DNA of 64,000 nucleotides from positions 237,617-301,616 of the forward strand of contig JAKSZT010018048.1 in the NCBI GenBank assembly GCA_026826555.1. The letters are read 5' to 3'. This DNA comes from Tolypeutes matacus (Eukaryota; Chordata; Mammalia; Cingulata; Chlamyphoridae). Shown piece after piece: positions 36,418 through 47,770 of the stretch. How positions within the stretch are numbered: the first letter of the stretch is position 1; every line of letters begins with the position of its first letter. The notes beneath the pieces were generated by a model. That model was not told the origin of the DNA, did not search any database, and saw only the letters and a program-made list of their open reading frames with translations. A program made the position numbers and the translations under genes.

Positions 36418-38660
36418 CTTCCAGCCCCTGGCTGGGAGGGCTGTGGACAACAGGCGGAACCCAGGCGCCTTCTGCCGCAGAGGAGGAGAAAGGTGGCGGA
36501 GCTAAAGGGACTGGGTTGGGGCTTCTCGCCCTGATCCTCGCCTAGGCCCGATCGCAAGACGGAAGCCAAGGTAAGACCAAACATGGCTGAGACCCCGCCG
36601 TCGCCCACCGCTGGCGCGGAAAGTTGCACCGCGGAGCCGGCCAAGGGCGGGGAACGGTGGCCTGGAAAGCCGAGCCGCGCTCCAGCCAAGGCGCGCGGAC
36701 TGAGAGGGCAAATCAGGGCCGCAGCTCGCCTTCGCTTCCGGGCAGTCAGAGCCGGGTTGGTCTGTGCCCTCCCGGTCTTCCTGCACTATCCTGGCGATGC
36801 AGGCTCCGACTTCGCAGCATGGCCGGCGCTGCAGCAGCCACAGCGCTCTGGAGAAACCCGCAGTGGCCGGGTTCCCCGCTGCCGTTCCTGCTGCTGATCT
36901 GCCTGAGCGGCGGGGCGGCGGCGACAAGCACCATCTTCATTATCTGATGGCCAAGGAACGCCTGAACCTGATGAACATGGCCAGGCTGAGTATCAAGGCC
37001 TGATTGAATTAGCTCTGAACCTGCGGAGGCCTCCAGCAATTCTCCCTAATGATGATACACTGCCTGAAACACAGCTTAAAAGCCGAGAATATTTTTCTTG
37101 GACAAAATAAATCCTTCTGGATGTCTCTAGAATTGTTAGAAAAACTTGTTCAAGAAGCTGCACAGGTAACAGCAAGTGTTAAAGATCTCCCAGGACTTAA
37201 GACACCAGTAGGCAGAAGAAGAGCCTGGCTTCTTTTGGCATAATGCAAAAGAAAACTCTCAGATTGTATGAAAGCTCTGATCAAAAAAGAGGAATTTCTC
37301 AGCGAATTCTATGAACTCATTGCCCTTATAATGGAAGAAGGAGCTATAATTATAGGTCTGTTGGTGGGTTTTAATGTCATTGATGCCAACTTCTTTATGA
37401 AAGGAGAAGGTTTGGATTTTCAGGTAGGAGTTACAAATTTTTCTCCACTGCGGCTGCCGGTGCCTGGGTTCTTGTCATGAGACAAGAAATGGAATTGGCT
37501 ATGAAGATGCTGGAAAAGGATGTCTGTGAGAAGAAAGATGCCCTGCTGTTTCTAGGGCAGCACCTAGATGATCTCAGGGCACTCAGGCATGAACTTGCCT
37601 TTAAGCTGCAGAGTTCAGACTTAGGCATAAGACAGAAAAGTGAGCTCAACATCACTTGGAAGAGAAAACTAATCAGATGTCTGCTACCATTAAACAACTT
37701 GAGCAAAGAATACAGCAGGCTAAGTGAGGCTGCCAGTCTGCTGAGTTGAACAACCATCCTTTCAAACAGGACTTTGCCTACAAGATCACAGTTTGAAACT
37801 GGAAGTGGAGGAACTCACCAGGCAGCAGCACTGGCTTGAGATAGAACTAAAATAGGAAATAAAAAGAAGGTTACAAAACAATGTGAGGAGCACCTCAGGA
37901 AAGGGCACACAGAAGCCAGAACCCAAAAAGTTTGAGAAGCATAAAATTCAAGAGGAAAATGTTAAACTAAAAACACCCTTTGAAGAAAAGGTCTCTGAAA
38001 AGCCCCAGCTATGTCAGTTCTAACAAGAAGATGGCAACATAACCAAGAATATATGTAAGAACTGCAGAGGAAACTTCAAGAGAGAATATCTGTCCTCAGA
38101 ATCTCCTACCACAAAACAAGCCAACTTTATTCCCAAGTAGTAATGGAAATTGTAAGGAGTTTTAAAATTAGGGCTTGGCTTCTTCAAATAGAAAGTGTTG
38201 ATGAAAACAAAACTTGGTCAGGGGTAGAGTAGAACAAATTCAATTTATCCCTGGCTGAGAACAAATATCTTAGAAATAGTTATTAAACTGTCTGTTGTTA
38301 TTAAAAGAAAGCCCTTATGTTCTGAGCCAAGGAACACAGCTGCTGGCACACAGGTTTCTTGGAAAGGGCAATACTCAGTCATCTTTTAGTAAAGAACACT
38401 TTGAGGGAAAGGAGGGAAGGAAAGAGATGGAATGCGCTATTTTGATTGGTACTTATGTCCATATTTTATTCAAACTAAGAAGTAAGAAGATATAGTTCTG
38501 TGACAGATTTAAAATTCTGGGTAGAAATATCTTGGAACTGTGATGTTTGATAAATTCTGCTTTCCTGGAAAGGAACAAAAGATATCAGTGACAGCCTACT
38601 TCTCTGATAACTACAAGCCTAAAGAAAATAGATATACATTAAAATCATTAAAAGAAAAAT
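36418..38660 (+). pseudogene. RUFY3: RUFY3 processed pseudogene with CpG-rich 5' end
   Basis: RUFY3 is a RUN-domain and coiled-coil adaptor that links membranes to cytoskeletal partners. After a GC-rich leader (36,418-36,940) comes HYLMAKERLNLMNMARLSIK (about 36,940). The RUN domain follows: [20 protein letters not shown] (37,030-37,090), [15 protein letters not shown] (37,174-37,218) and [19 protein letters not shown] (37,357-37,411). At about 37,450 it jumps to the coiled coil ([20 protein letters not shown] at 37,477), so about 140 residues between are missing. LRALRHELAFKLQSSDLG follows, and then a C-terminal remnant with SEKPQLCQ and ICKNCRGNF (38,000-38,080). Exons are joined without introns; stops and frameshifts are present. 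The likely 3' UTR runs to an A-rich stretch near 38,640. Target duplications were not found. The closest family member is RUFY3 rather than RUFY1/2, judged by ELAFKLQSSDLG. Confidence 0.9.
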
Positions 38661-38669
38661 GCTGAACAG

Positions 38670-40200
38670 TCAGCAAGATGCCAGCAGAGAAAGGAGCTCC
38701 TAGTGCCAGCAGTTAATAATCACCCAGACCTATCTAAAGCACCTGCTTGGGGGATCCAGGAGACAAGAAGAGCATCCTGCAGCATCCTTGAAAGAATGGA
38801 AGGAGGAGACTGCCCATCTGCAGAGAAGATTCGTAAGTGGATCTCTCCACACCATGGAGGCTAGTGCCCATCGTCCACTGGCAGCACAAATCACCTCAAG
38901 AACTATTCCATGGCTGGAATTGGAGGCTCCATTTCCCAAAAATGGGGGTGGAAGAGCTACTGATTAGTAAATAAGGCTGGCTAGAGTATAATCCTAAGAA
39001 CAGCTAAGGTTTGAACCTCTCCAAGTCAGAAAGAGACTGGTAGCCACCATTGTAACCCCACCTCTGGCACAAGGGGAAGTGGGCTGGACAGAAAATCAGT
39101 GTTGGTAGGGACCAGCTCCTTTACATCAGATTGGATTGCAACTCTAACCTAAACCCTAGCCCCACCTCTGGCAAGGAAGAAGCTGGGGAGACCTGTGCCA
39201 GCCTCTTGGGGAAAATACAGGCCATGCTGCAGAGGCTGGTGTTCATCTTACTCTGACAGTGCAAGCCTCCTCAGGAGCTATCCTGTGACTGGAGTTGGAA
39301 GCTCCATTCCCCAAAAAGGGGAAGGAGAGACCGTTGGCCACTGACTTCAGCTGCTGATTAGTAAATTCAGCTGGCTAAAGTATAATCCTAAGAAAAGCTA
39401 AAGTTTGAACCTGTCCAAGTCAGAAAGAGGCTGGTAGCAACCATTTTGACTCTGCCTCTAGCATGAGGGGAAGCCAGGCTGACTGAGAGTCACAGTGATG
39501 GTAGGGACTGGCTTCTTTCCACCTGGATTGGACTGCAGCCCTAGTCTAGGCTTCAGCCCCACTTCTAGCAGGCAGGAAGCTGGTAGGCCCTGCACCAGCT
39601 TCTCTAAGAATCTGCAGGAACATTCAGCTGACACAGACTGAATAGTCAGAAGTATACCAGGGCAATTGTGGTCATTTTGGATCCACACCACATAGATTGC
39701 TGCCCACACCTGTAGCTCCATCCCTGCCCAAGGCAGAGGAGAAAGGGGTGTGAATCTTCATCAATATTTCTGGGCAACCACAGTCTAAGCCTGCACGACT
39801 TGGATTACACATGACTGTGGTTCTGTACCTATCCCTGGCAAAGGAGAAAGTTGAGAGGAGCTGTATTGTTCTCTGGGGTAATGAGGGCATATTGAGCCTC
39901 CATAGCTTACAGCACCAACTACACCTGTGGCTCCCACTATGCAACCAGCAAGGGAGAAAGTGCAAGAAAGCCCTAAACTAAATAGGGAAACTGCACCAAT
40001 AATATATATATATCTAATAAGCCAGATGCCAAGACACCAACAAAAAATTACATTTCATACCAACAGGAAGAAATAGCCCAGTTAAAGGAAAAAGGTAAGC
40101 CTCCAGATGACATGAAAGAATTGAGACAACTAATCATAGATGTTCAAACAAATCTCCTTAATAAATTCAATGAGATGGCTAAAGAGATTAAGGATACTAA
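38670..40200 (+). mobile_element. L1 5' UTR and start of ORF1 (first of two stacked 5' ends)
   Basis: Begins cagtcagcaagatgccagca, which has an AAGATG-type YY1-like start as in many L1 promoters. It continues with about 1.3 kb of noncoding 5' UTR containing two tandem ~375-bp units, then the beginning of ORF1 with caaaaaattacatttcatac and gacaactaatcatagatgtt. It stops abruptly at about 40,200, where another 5' UTR begins. It is not continued after the large L1, so it is either a separate truncated copy or part of a chimeric element. Confidence 0.7.
38894..39645 (+). repeat. Two tandem ~375-bp units in an L1 5' UTR
   Basis: cctcaagaactattcc at 38,894 corresponds to cctcaggagctatcc at 39,269. 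From there the two units share ordered blocks such as taatcctaagaacagctaag and gtttgaacct, and aaccccacctctggcac against ctctgcctctagcat. The offset is 375 bp. The units are clearly diverged. They resemble the tandem promoter units known from some rodent L1s. Confidence 0.75.
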
Positions 40201-40204
40201 GTGG

Positions 40205-42480
40205 GTATTGGGAGGGGATTGTGGGAACATGGCTGAGAAGTAAGAAATAATTCTTAGCTCTCACTAATTCAACAAAGAAAAGCCAGAGGCAGCCGTGGGG
40301 ACCTGCTTTGAGGCACAACAAACCAGGACACTGCTTACCAACTCCCAGAAGAGTGAGGGTCAGAGACACAAAGAAACCAAAACAAGTAATCGTGAGTCAT
40401 TAAACTGCCTGACTGCTGGGAAGGGCTCCCCTCTCCTACCCCCAAGATATTAAGTGAGGGTAAAAATCCTGGTGAATTGTATCTAACTGAGAGTAAAGCA
40501 AATGTCTGCCTCCATGGGAAGTTGCTCTGAGTCATCTAGGAGGGTACTGGGCAGTTAGGGAAGCCAGAAATAATTTGGGGTTGCTTACCTCAGTGGTTGG
40601 AAGGGGCATACATACCCAGCTGTCAGGATGGACAGACTAGGTGGAGACCCAGCCCCCTTCTTCAAATGGGAGTGTGACAGCAGAAGGGGGTCTTGGAGAA
40701 TGGAGAGTGATTTTTTGTTGCAAGATTAGCCAGCTGGGCCCCCCTTGCATATCAGAAGGGACCCTGACTTGACAAGGAGAGGGGAGGAGAATTGCCTTAG
40801 GCTAGTGGGCATGCTCAGCTGCCTAGGTAAAGAGAGGAATTACATTAGTGAGGAGGCAGAGATAGGCTACGATCAGCACCAATCCAGATGACTGCAGTTG
40901 AAACTTTATGACAGGGAACATATAAACATTTTCTTTGTATTAGCTTTTCTTGGATCTCTTATTTAAAAAAAGAAAAAAAAGTTCATTTTCTTTATTTCCC
41001 TTACCTTACTCACTAAAACCAAGTTCAAAGCCTGCAGAGGGCAGGCTGCAGGGTGAGTAAGTGAGGAACAGCACCAGCCTGAGAAGATCTCTAGGGGCAT
41101 AAGAAAGAAGGCTGTTTTCCTGTGTGTGTGTGTGTGTGTGTGTGTTTTATCTGTCTCCTTTTTAAAAAAAAAACAAGCTGCTGTTGTCTTGTTTCTTACT
41201 TGTTTTATATCTCCACCCTTTCTTTCTATGCTTGTTTCTTTTTCTTTTTTTTCTTTTATTCTTTTGGTTACTGATCTATTCTACCAATGCTATTTCTTTT
41301 CACTCCTTCATCTTTATATCTTTTGTTTTCCATTATTTTTCTTTCATCCCACGTCTTTTATTCGCTCTACAATTTTTCTTAATTGTATTTCTCACTCCCT
41401 CCCTTTTTCTCTGTATACTTTCTCTTTTTTACTTTATTCTTCATCACCTTTCTGTTTTCTTTTCCCCTCTTCTCAGCATTCCAGCATTTTAATTCATTCT
41501 ATATATATTTTTCTCTATTCTGTTCCTTATTTCATTGTTTTTATTCCACTTTCCTAATCTTATTCCTCTGTGCTTCTTACTATTGTTAATTTTTCAATTT
41601 TCTATGTCTTGTACATGTCCTCTCCTACATTTTACTGTTACCATTACTATTATTCTCATTCTCTTCTTATCTCTTCCCCTTTCTCTGGTCTTAATTTTTT
41701 TCTTTCAAAGGAACATAGGCAGATCTCTCACAAAAAATAGCTGAGTGGAGGCCAGATCCTGCCCGAGAGAGCTGTTTTGGTCACCAAAGAGTAGGAGGCT
41801 TCAGGGCATCTATCTGGAGGGAGCTGGATGAAGAGATAAATTCCTTAAGATGTTGCTGGCTTGATTCTTGGTTACTGTGTGTCCTCTTCCTTGATTTCTC
41901 TTTTTCTGTGTATACCGATTCTGTATACCAATGCTGTCTCTTTTCCTTCCCTTATCATTCTATCTTCTGCTTTCTGTTGTTGTTCTTACATTCCACCTCT
42001 CTTTGTTTAGTCCTAAATTTTTCTAGCTTTTAGTTCTACCTGGGCTATCCTGTTTTCTTCCTTTTATTAACTTTTTTTCTTTTTATCTTTTCTCTTTCCC
42101 TCTCTCCTCATCATACTTGCCTTTTAATTTGGTCTAAATATTTTTATCTATTTGGTTTCCCATTTTGTTGTTGGTACTCCACTTCTCTATTCCTATTTCT
42201 CAACACTGCTTATGTGAGTTAAGTATTCATCTTCCAAAGTCTTAAATGGTTGTTCTTCTAAGAATTGTTATTAGTATTACTACTAGCCTTTTACTTTCCT
42301 TACATTTTTCACTTTCTCTGGCCCTAATTTATTCCTCCAATGAACATAGAAAACAACAATGAAATAGAATAAGAAGAACAAAGTATCACAGAGAAAACTT
42401 AATACACACACAAACACAGCAATTAAATAAAACCTTAGAGTAAAGAAAGAAGCAAATCAACTGGCTAAACCCATCAAGAT
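40205..42480 (+). promoter_or_regulatory. L1 copy D 5' UTR with pyrimidine-rich tract
   Basis: Starts near gggaacatggctgagaagta (a YY1-like ATGGC core close to the end). It holds a (TG)n run at 41,121-41,145 and then about 1.1 kb of T/C-rich sequence (41,160-42,330). The open frames there on the plus strand are made of Phe/Ser/Leu only and reflect base composition. This is the presumed internal promoter region. Confidence 0.65.
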
Positions 42481-42484
42481 AAAA

Positions 42485-43440
42485 AGATGAACAGAGGGCA
42501 ACAAAAAATTACAAACCATACTAAGAAACAGAAAGACATGGCCCAGTCTAATGAACAAACTAAAAACCAGGAATAGGTACAGAACATTGAAAACTAATCA
42601 AAGCTGCCCAAACAAATATCATGAACCAAATAAAAAAGTGAAAGAAGAGATTGAGGATATTAAGAAGACACTGGGAGAATATACTGAAGAAATTGTAAAC
42701 ATACATAAAAAGATGATGGATACGATGATGATGAATATTACAATCCAAGAAATCAAAAAGACACTGGAAGCACATAACAGTAGTTTTGAACAAGTATAGG
42801 AAAGAATTAGTGATGTGGAAGATAGTACATTTGAAATCAAACAAATAGTAGAACAAATGGATTAAAAGATAGAAAAATTCAGGAAGCACTTAAGGATTTC
42901 AATGACAACAGAAAGCACACAAACATATGCATTATAGGCATCCCAGAGGGAGAAAAGAAGGGAAAAAGGACAGAAGGAGTGTTGGAGGAAATAATGGCTG
43001 AGAACTTCCCAACCCTGTTGAGGGAGATGAACATATAAGTCCAGGAACTGCAGCACACCCCAAACAGTATAAATCCAATCAGGCCTACCCCAAGACATAT
43101 AATTGTCAAATTGTCCAATGCTCAAGACAAAGAAAATACTGAAAGTAGCAAGAGAAAAGAGACCATACAAGGGAAGCTCAAAAAGGTTAAGTACTGGTTT
43201 CTCATTTGAAACCATGAAGGCAAGAAGGCAGTGGCATGGCACAGTTAAGGTACTAAAAGAAAAAACTTCCAGCCAAGAATTCTCTATCCAGCAAAACTGG
43301 CAGTCAAAAATGATGGAGTGTTCTAAATATACAATGTTAAACAGATATTAAGAAAGCATGCCAATATGAAACTGCCCTTCAAGAAATACTAAATGAACTT
43401 CTGAAGGTTGAAAGGAAAAAACAGTAGAGAGAGAGTAGGA
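42485..43440 (+). pseudogene. L1 ORF1 remnant (copy D)
   Basis: ORF1p is the RNA-binding trimeric protein of L1. A coiled-coil-like Lys/Glu-rich part appears at 42,551-42,799 (EEIEDIKKTLGEYTEEIVNI). The RRM start follows near 42,915 (THKHMHYRHPRG-like in one frame, ICIIGIPEGEKKGKRTEG in another), then IMAENFPTLLREMN. The C-terminal domain has ILKVAREKRPYKGS (43,130 onward) and FSFETMKARRQWHGT. Several frameshifts separate these pieces, so the protein cannot be made. Confidence 0.8.
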
Positions 43441-43459
43441 GGACAGTGTAAGAGCAAAT

Positions 43460-43475
43460 AAAAAGAAAAAAAGAG
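43460..43475 (+). repeat. Target-site duplication of the SINE, left
   Basis: The 16-bp string aaaaagaaaaaaagag occurs here and at 43,662-43,677. Because the string is A-rich, an accidental match is possible but unlikely given its position. Confidence 0.65.
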
Positions 43476-43661
43476 GGAAGCGGCTGTGGCTCAATCAGTG
43501 GGGCTCCCATTTACTATATGGGAGGCCCCGGGTTCTGTTCCCGGGGCCTCCTGGTGAGGGCAAGCCCGCCCGCATGGCGTGGTTGGCTGACCCAGTGAGC
43601 ACAAGCAGCAAGGGGGGATGGATGAATAAATAAATAAAATCTTAAAAAAAAAAAAAAAGAA
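43476..43661 (+). mobile_element. tRNA-derived SINE, sense, well preserved
   Basis: Head ggaagcggctgtggctcaat, with box A tggctcaatcagtgg and box B ggttctgttccc. The body has gcaagcccgcccgcatggcg, and the tail is taaataaataaaatctt plus poly(A). RNA polymerase III would start from these internal boxes. It sits between ORF1 and ORF2 of L1 copy D. It is better preserved than the other two copies, so probably the youngest. Resembles xenarthran tRNA-derived SINEs. Confidence 0.88.
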
Positions 43662-43677
43662 AAAAAGAAAAAAAGAG
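43662..43677 (+). repeat. Target-site duplication of the SINE, right
   Basis: Second copy of aaaaagaaaaaaagag, directly after the SINE's A-rich tail. Confidence 0.65.
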
Positions 43678-44082
43678 AAATAAAAACAACATATGACATA
43701 CATAAACCCAAAGACAATATGGCTAATGTAAGTAATTCCTTGAGAGTAATAACACTGAATGTTAATGGATTAAACTCACCAGTGAAGAGACACAGATTGA
43801 CAGAATGGATAAGGAAATATGACCTATCTATATGTTGTCTACAAGAAACCCAACTTAGACTCAGGGATTCAAGGCGGCTGAAAGTAAATGACTGGAAAAC
43901 AATCTTGCAAGCAAACAATAACCAAAAAAGATATACTAGCTATACTAATATCAGACAAAATAGACTATAAGTGCAAAACTCTTGTAAGAGAAAAAGATAG
44001 GCACAATATATTAGTGAAAGGGGTTACCTTACAAGAAGAAAGAACAATCATAAACACTTATGGACCTAACATGGGTGCCTCA

Positions 44083-44301
44083 AAAGTGGGAGGTGGGCAA
44101 CATGGGAATCCCAGTGGGTTCCATGTAATATTTTGGGTAATCTAAGCACCTCTTAAAATATATGTGTATATATATATATATATAAAATAACATTTTTGTA
44201 AGCAAATACACATATATGCATATATATTTATATATCATTTTGCAAATGTTTGTATGTATTGTGAGAATTTTTATTTTTACCCACAATAAAAATAAATTAA
44301 T

Positions 44302-44346
<45 letters not shown>
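44083..44346 (+). mobile_element. L1 3'-terminal piece inserted in L1 copy D ORF2
   Basis: About 210 bp of L1 3' end starting gtgggaggtgggcaacatgg and ending cccacaataaaaataaa, followed by an (AT)n run at 44,304-44,346. It is almost identical to the antisense part of the insertion at 16,141-16,410, including a ~170-bp extra tail not seen in other copies. ORF2 sequence is continuous on both sides. Sense orientation. Confidence 0.85.
44304..44346 (+). repeat. (AT)n microsatellite at the L1 3' end
   Basis: A pure AT dinucleotide run replacing or extending the tail of the nested L1 piece. Confidence 0.95.
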
Positions 44347-44350
<4 letters not shown>

Positions 44351-47300
44351 AAAACTGGAAAAACTAAATGGAGAAATAGATGCCTGTGCAATTATAATAG
44401 GTGACTTTAATTCACCATTATCACTATTAGACAAAACATCTTGAAAAAGAATCAATAATGAAACAAAGATTTTGATTAATACATTAGAAAACCTGGAGCT
44501 AATAGACATATACAGAACACTACACCCAAACAGCAGGATGTACATTTTTCTTGAGTGCACGTGGATCATACTCCAAGATAGACCACATGGTAGGCCATAG
44601 AAAAAAATCTCAATGAATCCATAAAGATAAAGATTATACGAAGTAATTTCTCTGACCACAATGGAATGAAATTAGAAATCAATAAGAGCTTGAGAACGAT
44701 ATTGGGAACAAAGATATGGAAGTTAAACACACTATTAGACAAACAATGGGTCAAGGAGGAAATCTCAAAGGAAATCAGTAACTATCTTGAACAAATGAAA
44801 ATGACAACACAACATATCAAAAGCTATAGGAGCAGCAAAACAGTACTGAGAAGGCAATTCATAGCCATAAATGTATATATCAAAGAAAAAAAACAGAAGA
44901 AGAAAGAACTTAATTCAAAAACCTAACTGCACACCTTGAAGAATTGGAAAAACACCAACAAACTAACCCCCAAAAAAGTAGAAAGAAGGAAATAAAAATA
45001 ACAGAACTAAACAAAATAAAAAAATAAGAAAGCACTAGAAAAAATAAACAAAACCAAAAGCTAGTTCTTTGGGAAGATTGATAAAATTGACAAACCATTA
45101 GCCAGACTAACAGAGAAAAAGAGAGAGTAGATGCAAATAAACAAAATAAGATATAAGGAAGAGGATATCAAAACTGACCCTACAGAAAAAAAGAATAATA
45201 TAAGGGGATACTTTGAAAAATTATATGCCAACAAGAATGATAATTTAGAGGAAATGGACAAATTCCTAGAAACTCACAAGCAGCCTACCTTGATGGAAGA
45301 AGAAATAGATAAACTCAACAATCCAATTACAAGTAAAGAGATAGATTCTGTCATCAAAAAACCTCCCAACTAAGAAAAGCCCAGGACCAGATGGCTTCAC
45401 AGGTGAATCCCACCAGAGATTTTGGAAGAGCTAACACCAATCCTGCTTAAAATCTTCAAAAAAAAAAAAAAAAAAGTAGAAGGAACATTGCTTAACTCAT
45501 TCTATGATATCAACATTACCCTAATACCAAAGCCATTAAAGATATTATAAGAAATAAAAATTACAGTCCAATCTCTCTAATGAACTAGTTGCTAAAGTCC
45601 TCAAAAAAATACTTGCAAATTGTATTCAGCAAGACATCAAACGAATTATACACCATAACCAAGAGGGTTTCATTCTGGGTATGCAAGGATGGTTCAACAA
45701 GAAAATCAATCAATGTAACACACCACATAAACAGTTTGAAAGAAAAAAAATATCACTTAATATTCTAAATAGATGCAGAAAAAGCATTCAACAAAATACA
45801 GCGTTTCCTGATAAAAATGCTGCAAATGATAAGAATAGAGGGAAACTTTCTGAATATGATAAAGGGTATATATGAAAAACCCACAGCTAGCATCATCTTC
45901 AATGGTGAAATCCTAAAATCTTTCCTTCTAAGATTGGGAACAAGAGAAGGATGACCACTTAGCTCCTATTTATCATTTTGTTAGAAATAATTGCTGGAGC
46001 ACTGAAGCAAGAAAAATATATAAAAGGCATCCAAATTGGAAAGGAAGAAGTGAAAATTTCACTATTTGCAGATGACATGATCCTATACCTAGAAAGCCCT
46101 GAGAAATCTACAACAAAGTTTCTAGAACTTATAAATGAATTCAGTAAAGTCACAGGCAATAAGATCAGTGCTCAAATATCAGTAGCATTTCTGTACACTA
46201 ATAACAAGCAATCTGAGGAGGAAATTAAGAAAAAAATACCATTTACAATGGTAACTAAAAGAATCAAATCCCCAGGAATGAATTTAATTAAAGATGTAAA
46301 GGACTTATATACAGAAAACTACACAACACTGTTAAAGGAAATCAAAGAAGACTTTAACAAATGGAAGAATATTCCCTGTTCATGGAAAGGAAGAATAAAC
46401 ATCATTTAGATGTCTATCCTACCCAAATTAATCTACAGATTCATTGCAATCACAATAAAAATCAACAGAGCATTTTTTAATTAATTGGAAACACTAACTA
46501 CAAAATTTATTTGGAAGTGTAAAAGTCCCTGAATACCTAAAGACATATTGAAAAAGAAAAAATGAAAGTGGAGGTATCACACTATCTGACTTTAAAACAT
46601 ACTACAAAGTTTCAGTGGTCAAAACTGCATGGTATAGGTACTAGGATAGACATACTGACCAATGGAAATGATTTGAGAGTTCTGATATAGATCCTCACCT
46701 ATGCAGTCATCTTATATTTGACAAGGCTGCCAAGCCCTCTCAACTGGGAGAGAATGACCTCTTCAACAAATGGTGCTTGGAGAACTGGATATCAAAATCC
46801 AAAAGAATGAGAGGAATAACATCTCACATCTTATACAATAATCAACTCAAGAAGGATCAAAGATCTAAATATAACAGTCAACACCATAAAGTCCATTGAA
46901 GATAATGGAGGGAAGCAACTACAGGATCTTGTAGTAGGAAATGGTTTCATGAACTTCTCATCCAAAACATGAGCAGCAAATGAAAAAATAGATAAATGGG
47001 ATCTCCTCAAAATTAAAAACTTCTACACCTCAAAGGACATTATCAAGGAAATAAAAAAGCAGCCTACCCAATGGGAGAAAATATTTGGCAACCATATATG
47101 TGATAGGAGCCTCATATCTAGCAAATATAAAGAAATCGCACATCTCAAAAATAAAAAGACAAACAACCGATTTAAAAAATGGGCAAGTGACCTGAAAAGA
47201 CACTCTCCAAGGAAGAAATACAAATTGCTAAAAAGCACATGAAATGATGCTCAACATCACTAGCTATTAGGGAAATGAAAATCAAAACTACAATGAGATA

Positions 47301-47770
47301 CCAACTTACACCCATTAGAATGGTGGTTATTAAAAAAAAAAGCACTATAAGTGTTGAAGGGGGTGTGGAAGAATGGGAACCCCCATCCACTGCTGGTGGT
47401 GTTGTAGAACGATCCAGCCATTTTAGAGTTGGTTCTTCAAAAAACTAATTATAGAATTACCATATGATCCAGCTATTCCACACCAGGTATAAACCCAGAA
47501 TTGAAAGCAAAGACATGAACAGATACATGCACACCAATGTTCATAGCAGCATTAATCACTATTGCCAGAAATTGGAATCAGCTCAAATGCATATCAACAG
47601 ATGAACTGATTAAAAAAATATGGTACATACATACAGTGGAATATTACTCAGCTGTAAGAAGGAATACAGAGCCAACACATGGGATAACATGGATGAATTT
47701 TGAGGACCTTATGTCGAGCGAAGCAAGCCAGGCATTGAAGGATGAACAGTATATGACCTCACTGATATGA

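Larger units (their letters stand above)
43719..47770 (+). pseudogene. L1 ORF2 remnant (copy D): endonuclease and reverse transcriptase
   Basis: ORF2p supplies the nick and the reverse transcription for L1 mobility. ORF2 starts at 43,719 with MANVSNSLRVITLNVNGLNS, the endonuclease N-terminus, then LSICCLQETQLR with the catalytic Glu. DFNSP-type endonuclease sequence continues after a nested insert at 44,083-44,346. The reverse transcriptase follows, with an intact catalytic box [17 protein letters not shown] (46,055-46,110). The C-terminal part ends with WNQLKCISTDELIKKIWYIH and the stop at 47,768-47,770. Many stops and frameshifts break the frame. Confidence 0.88.

Noticed and set aside
36502..36927. 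Antisense 141-codon and other long frames in the GC-rich block
   Set aside because: GC-rich sequence has few stops by chance. The block belongs to the 5' end of the RUFY3 retrocopy, and no antisense protein is recognised.
41126..41744. Overlapping open frames of 70-143 codons rich in Phe, Ser and Leu
   Set aside because: They follow from the T/C-rich composition of the L1 5' UTR. There is no domain and no conserved start.
43476..43661. tRNA gene
   Set aside because: It has the A and B boxes but also a long tRNA-unrelated body, an A-rich tail and target duplications, so it is a tRNA-derived SINE.
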